From Pseudomonadales bacterium (GTDB taxonomy: Bacteria > Pseudomonadota > Gammaproteobacteria > Pseudomonadales > Azotimanducaceae), in NCBI GenBank assembly GCA_007131295.1, contig SLQW01000002.1, positions 1 to 49,590 of the forward strand: a DNA stretch of 49,590 nt, written 5' to 3'. This document shows, piece by piece, positions 1 through 9,019 of this stretch (position 1 is the first letter of the stretch; each line of letters begins with the position of its first letter). The notes beneath the pieces were generated by a model. It saw nothing but the letters and a program-made list of their open reading frames with translations, did no database searches and was not told where the DNA came from. The translations under genes were made by a program, and so were the position numbers.

Positions 1-1
1 G

Positions 2-64
2 GACCGGCTCGATCAGCTGGCGGGCGCCGACGGCGGAGCGCAGACGATCCGACCCACACCCTGA
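2..64 (+). CDS. possible 3' end of a gene cut by the window edge
   Basis: An open frame enters from the left edge and ends at TGA 62-64, giving about 20 residues rich in Gly, Ala and Arg. Nothing in it identifies a family. The bases from 65 to 243 hold no gene or strong hairpin that I can support, so this is offered only as a possible tail of an upstream gene. Confidence 0.2.
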   Translation, partial: DRLDQLAGADGGAQTIRPTP

Positions 65-243
65 ATCTCATTGTGGATGATGTCAGTTCGAGGTAGGTGT
101 TCCCGGAGCCGGCGGTCATCGCGGCTGCTCAAAAGCGGGCTCCGGATTGCCTGAATCGGCTTCGAACTTACGCTCTACATCCTTTTGCGCCGCATTTGCC
201 GCGCACCTGAATTCATCCGTACTTGGCGAGGCCTTGCGCTGAG

Positions 244-630
244 ATGAGAAAGTATCGGCGAGTAATGATCATCGTTGTGATCGTCGCGGCGGTGGCGCTA
301 TTGATCGCACGGATGCCCAGCAGTTTCAGCACGGACCTGACACAAGTGGGCGCCGGTATCGTCACTGTGGTCCTGGTGCATGACCATAACTTCGTCGCCA
401 GCATGGAGATGCTGGCTGATGTCAATCGCATCCGGGACGAGTTCGAACCGGATGTCGAGTTCCTCGTCGCCGATCCCAATCACCCCGACGGCAGAGCATT
501 CATGGAACGCCATGGCCTGCAGATTATCAGGCTCTACGTGTTCGATGCGGCTGGGAACCTGCGCGCCGAACGCGCGCACCAAGGCGACGTCGATTCGCTT
601 CGGCGTTTTCTGAACGATCACAGGCGGTAA
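244..630 (+). CDS. small membrane-anchored thioredoxin-fold-like protein
   Basis: I chose ATG 244, giving 128 residues; a TTG at 223 in the same frame would add seven residues. The N-terminus is basic, followed by one hydrophobic segment (about residues 8-23), as in a signal anchor. The remainder (VTVVLVHDHNFVASMEML, then a predicted strand around EFLVADPNHPDG and LYVFDAAGNLRAE) reads like the beta-alpha-beta pattern of a thioredoxin fold: a 'capture' segment, a second strand, then a strand-turn-strand ending in a helix. No CxxC redox motif is present, so disulfide chemistry is unlikely. It runs convergent with gspB. The family is not firmly recognised; the thioredoxin reading is inference from secondary-structure pattern. 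Confidence 0.5.
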   Translation: MRKYRRVMIIVVIVAAVALLIARMPSSFSTDLTQVGAGIVTVVLVHDHNFVASMEMLADVNRIRDEFEPDVEFLVADPNHPDGRAFMERHGLQIIRLYVFDAAGNLRAERAHQGDVDSLRRFLNDHRR

Positions 631-657
631 CCTTGACCGGCTTGGACTGACTAAAGT

Positions 658-711
658 CGCGGCCGGCGCTGCTCCCCCGCGCTGCGAAGCAGCGCCCGAA
701 CGAAGGCCGCG
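658..711. repeat. intergenic nested hairpin between convergent genes
   Basis: The inner stem is GCGCTGC/GCAGCGC (679-685 and 689-695) with a GAA loop. The outer arms are CGCGGCC (658-664) and GGCCGCG (705-711). It lies between the thioredoxin-like gene and gspB, which converge, so it may act as a two-way terminator, although no T-run follows. The inner stem resembles the GCGCTGC/GCAGCGC cores of the repeats near 36.2 kb. Confidence 0.5.
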
Positions 712-713
712 CC

Positions 714-1301
714 TCAGAAGGCCCACTGGTCCTGCAGATCGATGGCGATGACGCTTTCGTCGACGCCGAGATGGATGCCGGTGGCCGTGATCGCCACCAG
801 CGTCATGCCATCGATGCGCTCACCTTCCCTATAGATCCGGCCGCTGATGCCCACCTCGCGAAAGGACGGTTCGTCGGCATAGACGTGGGTGGAGATGGTC
901 AGGCGCTCGAACCGCCGCCGCTCCGGCGCGGACAGCGAGCTGAGCGTGAGCACGGGAAAGCTGGCGTAGTCGGGACCCGCCGGCACCGATGGAGCAGCGG
1001 GCGAGGTCCGTGCACGTTCCGACGCCGGCGTCTCGGGGGCAGGCTCAGGCAGCCTCGCAGGCAGCCGCTCATGAGGCAGCCGTTCGTTCGTCGTAATTGC
1101 GACTTCTTCGGGAGTGCTCCGCAGCATCCAGGCCCCGAACACGATTGCGTTGACAAGCAGCGCGCCAGCCAGCAGCGGCAATGCCTGGGAACGACTGCCA
1201 CGGACCTCACCCAACGGCGTATCGCCAAGGCCTAGGTCCGCGCCCTGCCGGCGGCGGCGTGCCTCTTCGGACTTGCGCAAGGCATCGAGGATGTAGGACA
1301 T
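714..1301 (-). CDS. gspB: type II secretion accessory protein GspB (ExeB-like)
   Basis: 195 residues. The start MSYILDALRKSEEARRRR is the hallmark of the GspB/ExeB family: a short cytoplasmic helix that binds the ATPase partner. A single transmembrane segment follows (about residues 40-60), then a Pro/Ala-rich periplasmic linker. The C-terminal globular domain (about 120-195) ends in the typical pattern GRIYREGERIDGM...TGIHL. In the family, GspA and GspB form an inner-membrane complex that helps the secretin multimer assemble through the peptidoglycan. The ATG overlaps the gspA stop by one base (TGATG), so the two are translationally coupled. No other type II secretion genes are in the window, which is common for this detached pair. 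Confidence 0.88.
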   Translation of the reverse strand: MSYILDALRKSEEARRRRQGADLGLGDTPLGEVRGSRSQALPLLAGALLVNAIVFGAWMLRSTPEEVAITTNERLPHERLPARLPEPAPETPASERARTSPAAPSVPAGPDYASFPVLTLSSLSAPERRRFERLTISTHVYADEPSFREVGISGRIYREGERIDGMTLVAITATGIHLGVDESVIAIDLQDQWAF

Positions 1302-3052
1302 CAGCGATCCTCGGTCACTGCCAGAGTTGGAATCCCCGTGCCGGTCAGCCGTTGAAGTTGGATCCAGGACATCGGACCCGCGATGCCGTCCTGTTCCAGG
1401 CCATGTCGGCCCTGAAAATCGAGCAACGCGCGCTCGAGAGATGCATCGAATTCGTCGGCGCGACCGCTGCTGGAATGTCCCGCCTCGCTGAGCTGCATCC
1501 GTAGCCAGCGCACTGGCTCGCCGCGGTTGCCTCGCTGCAACGGACGGCGATAGCCAGGGGGTAGTTGCCAGAGCACGGTGGCCGTGCCGGTCCAGTGTGA
1601 ATCGAGCTCAGCGCGCTCGTGCCAGCGCAGGCCGTCTTCCGTCGCCAGCTGGATGCGCTGCCGGTCCATGGCCACCATGGCGACGCGATCGGGACGGCCG
1701 GCGCCGGTCAGATGCAGCACGGCCGGCAAATCCAGGGCTGCCAGTTCCTCCCAATCGGTTTCGAATTCCAGGCAGTTCAGGCCCACTCGCCCGGCCTGAC
1801 CGCAGAGCGCGTCGGCGTCGGTCACGTCGAGCGGAACGAACCAGCGATCGACCACGCCCTGAAACGCGGTAACCGCGGCATCGGCCTGCGCGTCCTGAAG
1901 CAGAGCCACCATCGGCACGGCAGCTGCCGAAGACTCCCGCGCTGGCGTCGTGTCGGGCGGCGGAGGGGGCGCGGTCTGGACCGGCGTTGCCGACTCGACC
2001 GCGCGGGTGTTGTCTCGAGTCGGTTCGGTGGCTGCGACGGCAGGCTGCGCTTCCTGCTCAGCAGCCATCGGTCCCGGACTGACCGCTACCGCCGAAGGGC
2101 CGCGGTCGAACAGACCCGCGACGGATTCTTCCTGCAGCGTGAACCAGATACTGGCACCCGCTCCCACGACCAGCAGCAGAGCCGCAGCGCTCGCTACAGG
2201 CAGCCGTGTGGATGTCGCGGGGCGAATCACGACTTCACGCGCCGCGCGGCGGACGATGCCGGCACCGATCCGATCCTGGTCGCTCGCGTACGCGCCGAGC
2301 AGCGCCCGGTCGGCGATGAGGTTGGCTACCCTGGGAATGCCGCGAGAGCATCGGTAGAGCTCGGCCAGGCCACGTCGCGTGAAGGGATTGCGTTGCGCGC
2401 CTGCAACCTCCAGTCGATGGCGCATGCAGCGGGACAGCTCTTCCCTGGACATGGGCTTGAGGTGGTAGCGCGCCGTGACCCGCTGCGCAAGCTGCCGCAG
2501 ATCCGGGCGGCGCAGCATGTCGTCCAGTTCCGGCTGGCCGATGAGGACCACCTGCAGCAGCTTGCGTTCGCTGGTTTCCAGGTTCGTGAGGAGACGAATC
2601 TGTTCGAGCACGTCCCGCGTGAGATTCTGAGCTTCGTCGATGACCAGAACGGTCCGGCGGTCCAGCGCGTGGGCGGCGAGCAGCAGCCGATTGATGCGGT
2701 CGACCAGGCGCTTGCTGCTGACCTGCTCACCTATGGGTGCGTCGCCCAGTTCTTCGCACAGCGTCGCGAGCAGTTCCCAGGCGCTGAGCCGGGGATTGAT
2801 CACATAGGCGATATCCGTGTTTTCGGGAACGCGATCGAGCAGGCTGCGACTCAATGTGGTCTTGCCTGTGCCCACTTCGCCAGTCAGTACGACGAAGCCG
2901 CCATCGGTATTCAGGCCCCAGACCAGATGCGCGAGCGCCTCCTGGTGGTGCTCGCCCAGGTAGAGAAAGCGCGGGTCCGGCGCGATCGAGAAGGGCGGCC
3001 GATCGAGACCGAAATAGCGCAGATGGGGTAATTCGGATGGAGTGGGCGTCAC
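1301..3052 (-). CDS. gspA: AAA ATPase GspA (ExeA-like) with peptidoglycan-binding domain
   Basis: 583 residues from a GTG start that overlaps the upstream acyltransferase stop (GTGA). Order of parts: N-terminal YFGLDRPPFSIAPDPRFLY typical of ExeA; Walker A GEVGTGKTT at about 58-66; Walker B VLVIDEAQN at about 135-143; one transmembrane segment at about 285-306; a Pro/Ala-rich periplasmic linker; a middle globular region; and a C-terminal peptidoglycan-binding repeat (about 510-572, DASLERALLDFQGRHGLEQDG). It acts with GspB at the inner membrane to bind or remodel peptidoglycan for secretin insertion. Length and domain order match the family. Confidence 0.9.
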   Translation of the reverse strand: MTPTPSELPHLRYFGLDRPPFSIAPDPRFLYLGEHHQEALAHLVWGLNTDGGFVVLTGEVGTGKTTLSRSLLDRVPENTDIAYVINPRLSAWELLATLCEELGDAPIGEQVSSKRLVDRINRLLLAAHALDRRTVLVIDEAQNLTRDVLEQIRLLTNLETSERKLLQVVLIGQPELDDMLRRPDLRQLAQRVTARYHLKPMSREELSRCMRHRLEVAGAQRNPFTRRGLAELYRCSRGIPRVANLIADRALLGAYASDQDRIGAGIVRRAAREVVIRPATSTRLPVASAAALLLVVGAGASIWFTLQEESVAGLFDRGPSAVAVSPGPMAAEQEAQPAVAATEPTRDNTRAVESATPVQTAPPPPPDTTPARESSAAAVPMVALLQDAQADAAVTAFQGVVDRWFVPLDVTDADALCGQAGRVGLNCLEFETDWEELAALDLPAVLHLTGAGRPDRVAMVAMDRQRIQLATEDGLRWHERAELDSHWTGTATVLWQLPPGYRRPLQRGNRGEPVRWLRMQLSEAGHSSSGRADEFDASLERALLDFQGRHGLEQDGIAGPMSWIQLQRLTGTGIPTLAVTEDR

Positions 3053-3960
3053 GACTCGGTCACGGTGATGGCGGAGGCTTCAGGTTGCCGGATGAGCGCT
3101 TCGATGCGAGCGTCCTTGCGCCGCCAGAGGTCGTCCACCCAGGACTGTATTCTCGCACGATAGTCATCATCGCGGACGTAGTCACCGCCCGTGAGCTCAA
3201 CGGGCAACGGCGTGTGCTCGACGGCCACCCGGACCCGGCGGCCGCTGCCGCACAGAAACTGCCAGAACGTAGGCGCGCCGTCGGGATAGACGATGGTGGT
3301 GTCGACGAGGCCATGGAGCTGATCGCCCATGGCGCCAAGGACGAATCCGACGCCGCCGGCCCGGGGCCGGAGCAGATGACGATAGGGTGATTGCTGGGCG
3401 CGATGCTTCTCCGGCGTGAAGCGGGTGCCTTCTACGAAGATCAGCATGGCGGTGGGCGTGGGCCGAAAGCGCTCGCACTTGCGCCGCGCCGTTTCCAGAT
3501 CGTGGCCCCGATACTCGGGATGCTTCTCGAGGAATTCGCGCGAGTAGCGGCGCATGAAGGGAAAGTCGAGCGCATAGCAGGCGACGCCGATCAGCGGCAG
3601 CCAGATCAGCTCCTGCTTCATGAAGAACTTCAGGGGTGGCAGTCTCTGGCCATAGACGGCTTGCAGGATGAAGATGTCGGTCCAGGTCTGGTGGTTGCTC
3701 ACGACCAGATACCAGCCATCGCGGGACAGCCCCTCGGTCCCCTCCGCCTCCACCTGCATAGTGCCGAGCAGACGGAACATGAACCGGTTGCCCGCGATCC
3801 AACCATCGATGATGAAGTTCATCCGGGCGCCCCAGCGCTGGCGCCAGCCTTCGTTGGGCACGGCGAATCGGATCACGGCCATGACGCCCAGCACCGCGAA
3901 CCACGCCAGCGTATTGAGGCTGAGGAAAAGCAGCATCGTGAGCCCACGAATCAGGCCCAT
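3049..3960 (-). CDS. PlsC-type lysophospholipid acyltransferase (YihG-like)
   Basis: 303 residues from ATG 3960, chosen because GGAGGGG lies just upstream and the longer frame to 4041 adds an atypical tail. A hydrophobic N-terminus (about residues 8-33) anchors it in the inner membrane. Acyltransferase motif I is SNHQTWTD at 88-95, with the catalytic His and Asp of the HX4D box. Motif III is FVEGTRF at 175-181. The family transfers an acyl chain from acyl-ACP or acyl-CoA to lysophosphatidic acid or a related lipid; the YihG/YihG-like branch has a broad or uncertain acceptor. It is first in a coupled operon with gspA and gspB, which is unexpected for lipid synthesis and may simply reflect shared expression at the envelope. 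Confidence 0.83.
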   Translation of the reverse strand: MGLIRGLTMLLFLSLNTLAWFAVLGVMAVIRFAVPNEGWRQRWGARMNFIIDGWIAGNRFMFRLLGTMQVEAEGTEGLSRDGWYLVVSNHQTWTDIFILQAVYGQRLPPLKFFMKQELIWLPLIGVACYALDFPFMRRYSREFLEKHPEYRGHDLETARRKCERFRPTPTAMLIFVEGTRFTPEKHRAQQSPYRHLLRPRAGGVGFVLGAMGDQLHGLVDTTIVYPDGAPTFWQFLCGSGRRVRVAVEHTPLPVELTGGDYVRDDDYRARIQSWVDDLWRRKDARIEALIRQPEASAITVTES

Positions 3961-4096
3961 TTCCCCTCCATTTTCCGAGCCGCTCCGGATTCCGCAGGTG
4001 TCCGCATCGAACACGCCTGCCCTGCGCACGTCGCGCCGCATCGGCCAGGATACAGTGAACAGCGGAGCGAGCGGGCGTTTCCTGTGTACATCACCG

Positions 4097-5167
4097 ATGC
4101 GCGTGCGCGCAACTTTACTGATGCTGCTGTTCGCACTGCTGCTCTCGGGATGCGAAACCGTCGGTTTCTATGCGCAGGCAGCAAGCGGCCATCTGGAGCT
4201 GATGCGAGACCGACGCAGCGTGGAAGCGGTCATCACCGACCCGGCAACACCGCCTGAACTCAGGGAGCGGATGCAGCTGACTCGTGAAATCCTGACGTTC
4301 GCCGAGGCGGAACTGGCGCTGCCGGCCCGGGGACAGTATCGCCACTTCGTCGACCTCGAGCGCGATGCGGTCGTCTACAACGTCATGGCCGCACCGCGCT
4401 TTAGCTTCGATCCCGTGCTGTGGTGCTTTCCCATCGCGGGTTGTGTCGCCTACCGCGGGTACTTCGCGCGCCACCGGGCTGAGGAAAAGGCGAGCCGGTT
4501 GGCGGAGCAGGGATTCGACACCCACGTCGGTGGTGCGGCGGCCTATTCAACCCTGGGCTGGTTCTCCGATCCGCTGCTGAGCAGCTTTCTCTGGCGGGAG
4601 GAGGCTGATCTAGCCGAACTCCTGTTTCACGAGCTGGCCCATGTCCGCGTCTACCTGCCTGGCGACACCACGTTCAACGAGAGCTTCGCCACTTTCGTTG
4701 GTCGCGAGGGCGCCCGGCGCTGGCTCGGGCGCAACGGCCGCGATGCTGAGAGAGCAGCATGGCAGGCGCGCATCCGCGTGCGCGAGGACTTCGTCCGTTT
4801 CGTTCTGGAGTGGCGCGAGCACATGCAGCAGCGTTACCGGGAGCTTGCAGAGGATGGCGCCGACGCGGAGCTGCTCGAGCATGAGCGCGAGGCAATGTGG
4901 GCTGCCATGCGCGCTGCCTGGCAGGCCGGGCGGGCGCCGGAGGCGGCGGGGTTCGACGCCTTTTTTGCGGCTGAAGCGTCCAATGCGCGGCTCAATGCCG
5001 TCGCGGATTACCACGGGCTGCTTCCCGCCTTCACCGCGTTGTTCGCGGCCGAAGGTGAGGACTTCGAAGCCTTCCACGCGGCTGTGGAAGACCTCGCCGC
5101 GCTCGCACCGGAAGCGCGCGCGGCGCAGCTCGAGGAACTCGCGCGCGCTTACGACAGCAGCAGGTAG
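4097..5167 (+). CDS. lipoprotein zinc aminopeptidase-like protein (PF10023 type)
   Basis: 356 residues from ATG 4097. The N-terminus is a lipoprotein signal with lipobox LLSGC (lipidated Cys19). The HExxH zinc motif is HELAH at 178-182, and the likely third ligand is Glu195 in FNESFATF. The segment from about 25 to 330 matches the putative aminopeptidase family (COG4324) by its conserved WYFAH-like, DPLLSSFL and NESFA regions. The C-terminal part is helical and acidic. The protein is probably tethered to the outer membrane facing the periplasm, and its natural substrate is unknown. Its last 19 bases overlap the end of the convergent SLC13 gene. Confidence 0.8.
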   Translation: MRVRATLLMLLFALLLSGCETVGFYAQAASGHLELMRDRRSVEAVITDPATPPELRERMQLTREILTFAEAELALPARGQYRHFVDLERDAVVYNVMAAPRFSFDPVLWCFPIAGCVAYRGYFARHRAEEKASRLAEQGFDTHVGGAAAYSTLGWFSDPLLSSFLWREEADLAELLFHELAHVRVYLPGDTTFNESFATFVGREGARRWLGRNGRDAERAAWQARIRVREDFVRFVLEWREHMQQRYRELAEDGADAELLEHEREAMWAAMRAAWQAGRAPEAAGFDAFFAAEASNARLNAVADYHGLLPAFTALFAAEGEDFEAFHAAVEDLAALAPEARAAQLEELARAYDSSR

Positions 5168-6549
5168 ATCATCAGGGAGATCACCGCCGCGCCGGTCAGG
5201 TTGAGGACGAAGCCCTCTCCAGCCATGGTGCGTACGGAGAAACGACCAGTCCCGAACATGATCGCGTTCGGTGCGGTGGCCACCGGCATCATGAAGGCGC
5301 AGCTGGCGCTCATGGCGGCCGGTACCATCAGCAGCATCGGTTCGATGCCTGCCCCCAGAGCCGCTGCGGCGAGGATGGGCATCATCAGCGTCGTTGTCGC
5401 CGTGTTACTGGTCATCTCGGTGAGGAACGTGATCATCAGGCAGATGAGGGCGATCACCAGCAGGGTAGGCCAGTCGGCGATTCCCGACAGGGTCGCGCCG
5501 AGCGCCTCGCTGATGCCTGTGGCTTCGAACGCGCGCGCGATCGTGATGCCGGCGGCGAACAGCAGCAGCATTCCCCATGGAATGCGTTCAGCCGTCTCCC
5601 AGTTCAGCAGTCGGCCACCGCGGCCGTCCGGAATCAGAAACATGGCGACCACGGCAACAAATGCGACACCTGCGTCGGTCGCCCCCGGTACACCGAACCA
5701 GGTGCTCCAACCGCCGAACGGCTCCTGCCGCGTGATCCACGCTACTGCGGTACAACCGAAGACGGTGAGTACCCGGGCTTCGGCAGGCGTCCACTGGCCT
5801 ACCTCCGGCACTTCGATCCCCGACGTGCGGGTCAGCTTGCGCGTCAGCCAAAGGCCCATCAGCGGCAGGAATACGAGCACCACCGGCACGCCCCACGTCA
5901 TCCAGCGCAGGAAGCTGATCTCGTTGCCCGTATATTCCCGGTAGATCTGCATGAAGATCAGGTTCGGCGGCGTGCCGATGGGCGTACCGATGCCACCCAG
6001 GCTGGCGGCGAAGGCAATGCCGAGCAGCAGTGGCGTGGCTAGCTGACGATCGCGCGTCTTTTCCAGCACGGCCAGAGCAACCGGCAGCAGCATGAGCGTG
6101 GTCGCCGTGTTCGAGATCCACATGGATAGCGTTGCCGCCGCGGCCATGAAGCCGAACACCAGCCGCCTGCCGCTGGAACCACCGAACAGAGTCACCATGG
6201 TGAGCGCAACGCGCCGGTGGGCGCCGCTGCGCTCCATGGCCGTGGACAGGATGAAGCCGCCGAGGAGCAGGAGGATCAGCGGACTGCCGTAGGACTCGGC
6301 TACCGTGCGCTGGGGGAGGACGTCGAACGCGGGCAGCAGCGCCAGCGGAAGCAGGGAGGTCGCCGGGATCGGTATCGGCTCGAATACCCACCAGATCACC
6401 ACGAGGGTGGTGATCGCAACGGCCAGCGTCGCATCCAGGGGCCAACCGGCAGCCTGCATCATAAGCCCGGCAACTACCGCAGCGAGAGGGCCGGCGAGCA
6501 GCGCGAGCAAACGGGTCGGCGGTGGGTGGGCAGCGTCCGGATCCGCCAC
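5149..6549 (-). CDS. SLC13/DASS-family sodium-coupled anion transporter
   Basis: 466 residues from a GTG start, with about eleven membrane segments. The two signature SNT motifs of the family are both present (ISNTATTLMLLP in the first half, TSNTATTTLMMP in the second). In VcINDY these bind sodium and the substrate carboxylate. GTPIGTPPNLIF, also typical, follows the first. The family imports dicarboxylates, citrate or sulfate with sodium; the sequence does not tell me which. The start codon lies 16 bp from the edge of the 184-bp hairpin element, so the native promoter is either inside that element or displaced by it. Confidence 0.87.
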   Translation of the reverse strand: MADPDAAHPPPTRLLALLAGPLAAVVAGLMMQAAGWPLDATLAVAITTLVVIWWVFEPIPIPATSLLPLALLPAFDVLPQRTVAESYGSPLILLLLGGFILSTAMERSGAHRRVALTMVTLFGGSSGRRLVFGFMAAAATLSMWISNTATTLMLLPVALAVLEKTRDRQLATPLLLGIAFAASLGGIGTPIGTPPNLIFMQIYREYTGNEISFLRWMTWGVPVVLVFLPLMGLWLTRKLTRTSGIEVPEVGQWTPAEARVLTVFGCTAVAWITRQEPFGGWSTWFGVPGATDAGVAFVAVVAMFLIPDGRGGRLLNWETAERIPWGMLLLFAAGITIARAFEATGISEALGATLSGIADWPTLLVIALICLMITFLTEMTSNTATTTLMMPILAAAALGAGIEPMLLMVPAAMSASCAFMMPVATAPNAIMFGTGRFSVRTMAGEGFVLNLTGAAVISLMIYLLLS

Positions 6550-6564
6550 GGGAATCGATCACTC

Positions 6565-6748
6565 CTAGCCTGCGTATCTCACCGATTCACGGCTGCGGCC
6601 GCGGATCTACCGGGAAATCCAGCGTTGCGCTCGGTCCGGGTGCTCGACGTACTGTAAAGTACGCCTGCGCGCCCGAACGGTCGCGCGCCTTGTCTTTCCC
6701 GGCATCTCCGCGCCCTCGCTTCGCGCATCGGTGAGACACGCAGGCTAG
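6565..6748. mobile_element. 184-bp MITE-like long-hairpin element
   Basis: The ends are 22-bp inverted repeats, 6565-6586 and 6727-6748, with one mismatch, and both outer tips read CTAG. Complementarity continues inward with gaps (for example CCGGGAAA near 6630 against TTTCCCGG near 6696) to a central GTACT-GTAA-AGTAC hairpin at about 6649-6662. The whole element can therefore fold into one imperfect hairpin. It contains no convincing gene. It fills most of the 308-bp gap between the SLC13 gene and sbcB. I see no clear target-site duplication apart from CTAG itself. A non-autonomous transposable element is the best reading; a large regulatory hairpin is the alternative. Confidence 0.75.
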
Positions 6749-6857
6749 TGGCGACGAGACGCCGAGGGCGAACGGAGGCTTGCCCCCGAGCGCTCATGCA
6801 GGTTGCCAACCGCTCCGGCGGAATGCAAGGTGAGCGCTGCTCTGAGCGGCGCCGGTC

Positions 6858-8288
6858 ATGGACACTTTTTTCTTCTACGATCTCGAGACCAGCGGTCGCG
6901 ATCCGCGTTGGCACCGTGTCATGCAGTTCGCCGGCGTGCGTACTGACACGGACCTGAATCCCCTTGCCGAACCGGTCGCCATCGACGTCCACCTGGATCC
7001 GGAGGTGATCCCGGAGCCGGAAGCTTGTCTGATCACCGGCCTGACCCCGCAACGGGTGGCAGACGGCATCGACGAGGCGGAATTGTTCCGGCGCATCGCC
7101 AGCGAATTCGAGCGCCCGCGAACATGCGTTGCCGGCTACAACAACCTGCGCTTCGACGACGAGTTCGTCCGGCACGGGTTCTGGCGCAATCTCCGCGATC
7201 CCTACGCCCGTGAGTGGCAGGGTGGTAACAGCCGCTGGGACGTCATCGATCTCGCCCGTATGGCGGCCGCCCTGCGTCCCGATGGCATGGTCTGGCCGCG
7301 CAGCGACGGTCGCGTCAGCTTCCGCCTGGAGGATCTCGCCCGCGCCAACGGCATCGCGCAGGCTCGGGCCCACGACGCCACATCCGACGTCCTCGCCACG
7401 CTCGGTCTCGCGCAGGCGTTACGGCGTGCCCAACCGAAACTGGTCGACTACCACCTTTCCCTGCGGGACAAGCGCCGTGCCGCGGAAGTGGTCGGTCCAC
7501 CGCTCGGCCAGGTGCTGGTGCACGTCTCCACGCTCCATGCCGCCGCATCTGAGCGTGTCGCGCTGGTGACGCCGGTGGCCAGGCATCCCGTGAATCGCAA
7601 CAGCGTGATCCTCGCGGATCTCGGCGCCGACCTTGCGGTACTCGAGGCGCTCGAAGGGCCGGAGCTTGCCGCGGCGATGTTCGCGCCAGCTGGCGAACGC
7701 GATGGCCTTCCGCGCGTGCCCCTGCACGAGATTGCCCTGAATCGGGTGCCTGCTGTGGCGCCGCTCGGGGTCCTGCTGCCTGCAGACCAGGAGCGGCTCG
7801 GGATCGATGTCGATGGCGCTCGCGAGCGTCTTGCCTGGTTGCGCGGCGTAGCTGATCTCGAAGGCAGGGTAAAGGCTGCCTATGGCGAGCGAACGCGTTC
7901 TCCGATCGGTGATGTGGACGGCGACCTCTACGGCGGCTTCCTGCCCGACGGCGATCGGCGGGTGCTGTCCGAACTGGCGGACGCCTCGGTGACCGAGTTG
8001 CTTGCGCCGCCGCCGCTCAGTGATGAGCGCGCCCGCGAGCTTCTGTTCCGCTTCGTTGCCCGGCGTCATCCGGATACGCTCGACGAGGAGGGCCGCGCCC
8101 GCTGGCGTGCACATCTGGCCGATCGTCTGCGCCATGGCCGCGACGGTCTCGCCAGCCTGGCCGAGGCGCGTAGGCGTATCGAGGCTCTAGCCAGCGAGGG
8201 CGCGGACGCGACGATCATGGCGGAGCTCTCGGCCTGGCTCGAACACTGTCGGACGGTGGCCGCCTGCACGGATGACGGGGAGTCATGA
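6858..8288 (+). CDS. sbcB: exodeoxyribonuclease I
   Basis: 476 residues, the usual length of ExoI. The N-terminal DEDD exonuclease domain begins with FYDLETSGRDP, which holds the metal-binding Asp8 and Glu10. Later catalytic motifs are GYNNLRFDDEF and RAHDATSDVLAT, the last giving His and Asp of the DEDDh type. The SH3-like and C-terminal helical domains follow (about 200-476). The enzyme degrades single-stranded DNA from the 3' end and takes part in recombination and mismatch repair. The stop codon overlaps the next ATG (ATGA), coupling it to a transport operon with no obvious functional link. Confidence 0.93.
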   Translation: MDTFFFYDLETSGRDPRWHRVMQFAGVRTDTDLNPLAEPVAIDVHLDPEVIPEPEACLITGLTPQRVADGIDEAELFRRIASEFERPRTCVAGYNNLRFDDEFVRHGFWRNLRDPYAREWQGGNSRWDVIDLARMAAALRPDGMVWPRSDGRVSFRLEDLARANGIAQARAHDATSDVLATLGLAQALRRAQPKLVDYHLSLRDKRRAAEVVGPPLGQVLVHVSTLHAAASERVALVTPVARHPVNRNSVILADLGADLAVLEALEGPELAAAMFAPAGERDGLPRVPLHEIALNRVPAVAPLGVLLPADQERLGIDVDGARERLAWLRGVADLEGRVKAAYGERTRSPIGDVDGDLYGGFLPDGDRRVLSELADASVTELLAPPPLSDERARELLFRFVARRHPDTLDEEGRARWRAHLADRLRHGRDGLASLAEARRRIEALASEGADATIMAELSAWLEHCRTVAACTDDGES

Positions 8289-9019
8289 GTCCGCCCGCGG
8301 TCCGTTTCGCAGGCGTCAGCAAACGCTATGGCACTGCCGAGGTGCTCGCGGACATCGATCTCGCGCTGACAGCAGCGCGCACCACGGCCATCGTCGGTGA
8401 GAGCGGCAGCGGCAAGTCGACCCTGCTCAAGCTCATCAACGGCCTGGTGCAGGCGGACACTGGCGTCGTAGAGGTTCTCGGGACCGCCATCGAAACCGCG
8501 GACCTGATCGACCTGCGGCGTCGGATCGGCTACGCGGTGCAGGGTTCGGCTCTGTTTCCGCATCTCGATCTGCGCGCGAACGTCACGCTGCTCGCACGCC
8601 TGGTGGGCTGGCCGGAGGCGCGCATCCGCGAGCGCTTCGAGCATCTCCTCGAACTGATGGAACTCGACCCGGAACTGGCCGGGCGCTACCCCTATGAGCT
8701 CAGTGGTGGGCAACAGCAGCGCGCTAGTCTCTGCCGCGCCATGATGCTCGAGCCACCGCTGCTGCTCCTGGACGAACCGTTCTCGGCAGTCGACCCGATA
8801 ACGCGGGCAGGCATTCACGCGCACTTTCAGCGCTTGGCAGAAGCGGAACCGGTCACGGTCGTGCTCGTCACGCATGACCTGCGGGAAGCGATGACGCTGG
8901 CCAGCGAACTGGTGATTCTCCGCAATGGCCGCATCATCCAGGCCGGGGCCTGCGACGCCGTGGTGGCGGCGCCTGCCGACGCCTGGATCGAGCGCCTGTT
9001 CCAGAGCCAGCTCGGATGA
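8285..9019 (+). CDS. osmoprotectant-type ABC transporter ATP-binding protein
   Basis: 244 residues. Walker A is GESGSGKST at about 38-46, the Q-loop region is GYAVQGSALFPHL, the signature is LSGGQQQR, Walker B is LLLLDEPF, and the switch His is in LVTHDLREA. The pattern after the Q-loop and the overall length fit the OpuBA/OpuCA or ProV-like group that powers quaternary-amine uptake. It lacks the C-terminal CBS domains of OpuCA/OpuAA, as in shorter members of the group. It overlaps sbcB and the following gene by ATGA, so all three are probably co-translated. Confidence 0.85.
   Translation: MSPPAVRFAGVSKRYGTAEVLADIDLALTAARTTAIVGESGSGKSTLLKLINGLVQADTGVVEVLGTAIETADLIDLRRRIGYAVQGSALFPHLDLRANVTLLARLVGWPEARIRERFEHLLELMELDPELAGRYPYELSGGQQQRASLCRAMMLEPPLLLLDEPFSAVDPITRAGIHAHFQRLAEAEPVTVVLVTHDLREAMTLASELVILRNGRIIQAGACDAVVAAPADAWIERLFQSQLG

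Noticed and set aside
1619-3031. 470-codon plus-strand frame opposite gspA
   Set aside because: Shadow of gspA; no recognised motif, and gspA has Walker motifs and a peptidoglycan-binding domain.
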